Below, one piece after another: positions 4,960-5,168 of a stretch of 5,168 bases of DNA (position 1 is its first letter; every line of letters starts with the position of its first letter). This stretch comes from an uncultured Clostridia bacterium (GTDB taxonomy: Bacteria > Bacillota > Clostridia > Oscillospirales > Acutalibacteraceae). Under the pieces are notes generated by a model, which saw only the letters and a program-made list of their open reading frames with translations, searched no databases and was not told where the DNA came from. The position numbers were made by a program, and so were the translations under genes. Location: the NCBI GenBank assembly GCA_944381295.1, contig CALWKP010000214.1, forward strand, positions 1-5,168. Reading direction: 5' to 3'.

Positions 4960-4988
4960 TAGACATCTTTCCTGGTTTTTGTTATCAT
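4960..4988 (+). promoter_or_regulatory. Sigma-A promoter for the 5062 gene
   Basis: TAGACA (4960-4965) and TATCAT (4983-4988) each match consensus at five of six positions, with a 17-nt spacer. The predicted start near 4995 gives a leader of about 65 nt that opens with the palindrome at 4996-5010. Confidence 0.65.
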
Positions 4989-4995
4989 AAAAATT

Positions 4996-5010
4996 ACGGG
5001 GAATCCCCGT
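4996..5010. promoter_or_regulatory. Palindrome at the predicted transcription start of the 5062 gene
   Basis: ACGGGG (4996-5001) and CCCCGT (5005-5010) are exact reverse complements around AAT. Located right at +1, it could be a repressor operator or a 5' hairpin protecting the mRNA. A second small hairpin, AGCGG/CCGCT (5028-5044), ends just before the SD. No terminator T-run follows either. Confidence 0.4.
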
Positions 5011-5061
5011 GTTAATCCAATTTGCAAGCGGTTCCCTGCCGCTGCCAAAGGAGTCTTTTCG

Positions 5062-5168
5062 ATGAATGAAGTTGTAGGTACGAAAAATTTGTTTGATCTT
5101 TCCCATACCGCTGCTGCACCTCTCTTGGAAAAAACAACTGCACCTTGGGAAGCTTTACCCCAAATTGG
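5062..5168 (+). CDS. Start of a probable acyltransferase/UDP-GlcNAc pyrophosphorylase-like protein (cut by window)
   Basis: Only 35 residues are present. ATG 5062 has AAAGGAG (5047-5053) 8 nt upstream. The segment LFDLSHTAAAPLLE followed by PWEALPQIG resembles the N-terminus of clostridial proteins annotated as left-handed beta-helix acyltransferases or UDP-N-acetylglucosamine pyrophosphorylases, which act on sugar nucleotides in the cytoplasm. This rests on my recollection of that N-terminal pattern. The catalytic hexapeptide repeats would lie outside the window, so the exact activity cannot be settled. It is a separate transcription unit from trpB. Confidence 0.5.
   Translation, partial: MNEVVGTKNLFDLSHTAAAPLLEKTTAPWEALPQI

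Overview
The window looks like chromosomal DNA of a low- to mid-GC Clostridia-type Firmicute, possibly near the Oscillospiraceae (inferred; I cannot place it more precisely). Reasons: strong AGGAGG-type Shine-Dalgarno (SD) sites before every gene, TTG starts on two genes, sigma-A promoters with 17-nt spacers, a tryptophan T-box riboswitch, and leader-RNA control of several genes. I see no insertion sequence, CRISPR array, tRNA or rRNA.

Layout. (1) 1-469, minus strand: N-terminal 156 residues of a cysteine desulfurase (NifS/IscS type), cut by the window edge. (2) 470-825: divergent intergenic region with back-to-back promoters. The minus-strand gene has an unusually long (about 230 nt) leader rich in inverted repeats, and a Fur-type 7-1-7 inverted repeat lies on its -10 element. 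(3) 826-1233, plus: a Fur-superfamily metalloregulator, TTG start, with two zinc CxxC pairs but lacking some PerR ligands. (4) 1234-1429: a 12-codon leader ORF followed by overlapping stems, the last of which pairs with the SD of the next gene; this looks like an attenuator. (5) 1430-2725: an MFS drug-efflux-type transporter (Mef/DHA3-like). (6) 2726-3290: gene-free, holding a strong promoter and a complete T-box leader with a UGG (Trp) specifier. (7) 3291-4673: a TrpB2-type tryptophan synthase beta chain with no trpA beside it. (8) 4674-5061: a perfect-consensus promoter driving a candidate small RNA of about 125 nt with a C-rich anti-SD-like segment and two intrinsic terminators, followed by a separate promoter. 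(9) 5062-5168: start of a gene resembling clostridial acyltransferase/UDP-GlcNAc pyrophosphorylase-like proteins, cut by the window edge.

The genes do not form one operon. They are mostly independent units, and nearly every one has RNA- or operator-level control. The T-box implies trpB2 is made when charged tRNA-Trp is low, probably to make tryptophan from indole. The leader peptide and SD-masking stem imply that the transporter is induced by something that stalls or slows ribosomes. The least explained elements are the transporter attenuator, the candidate small RNA and the long desulfurase leader.
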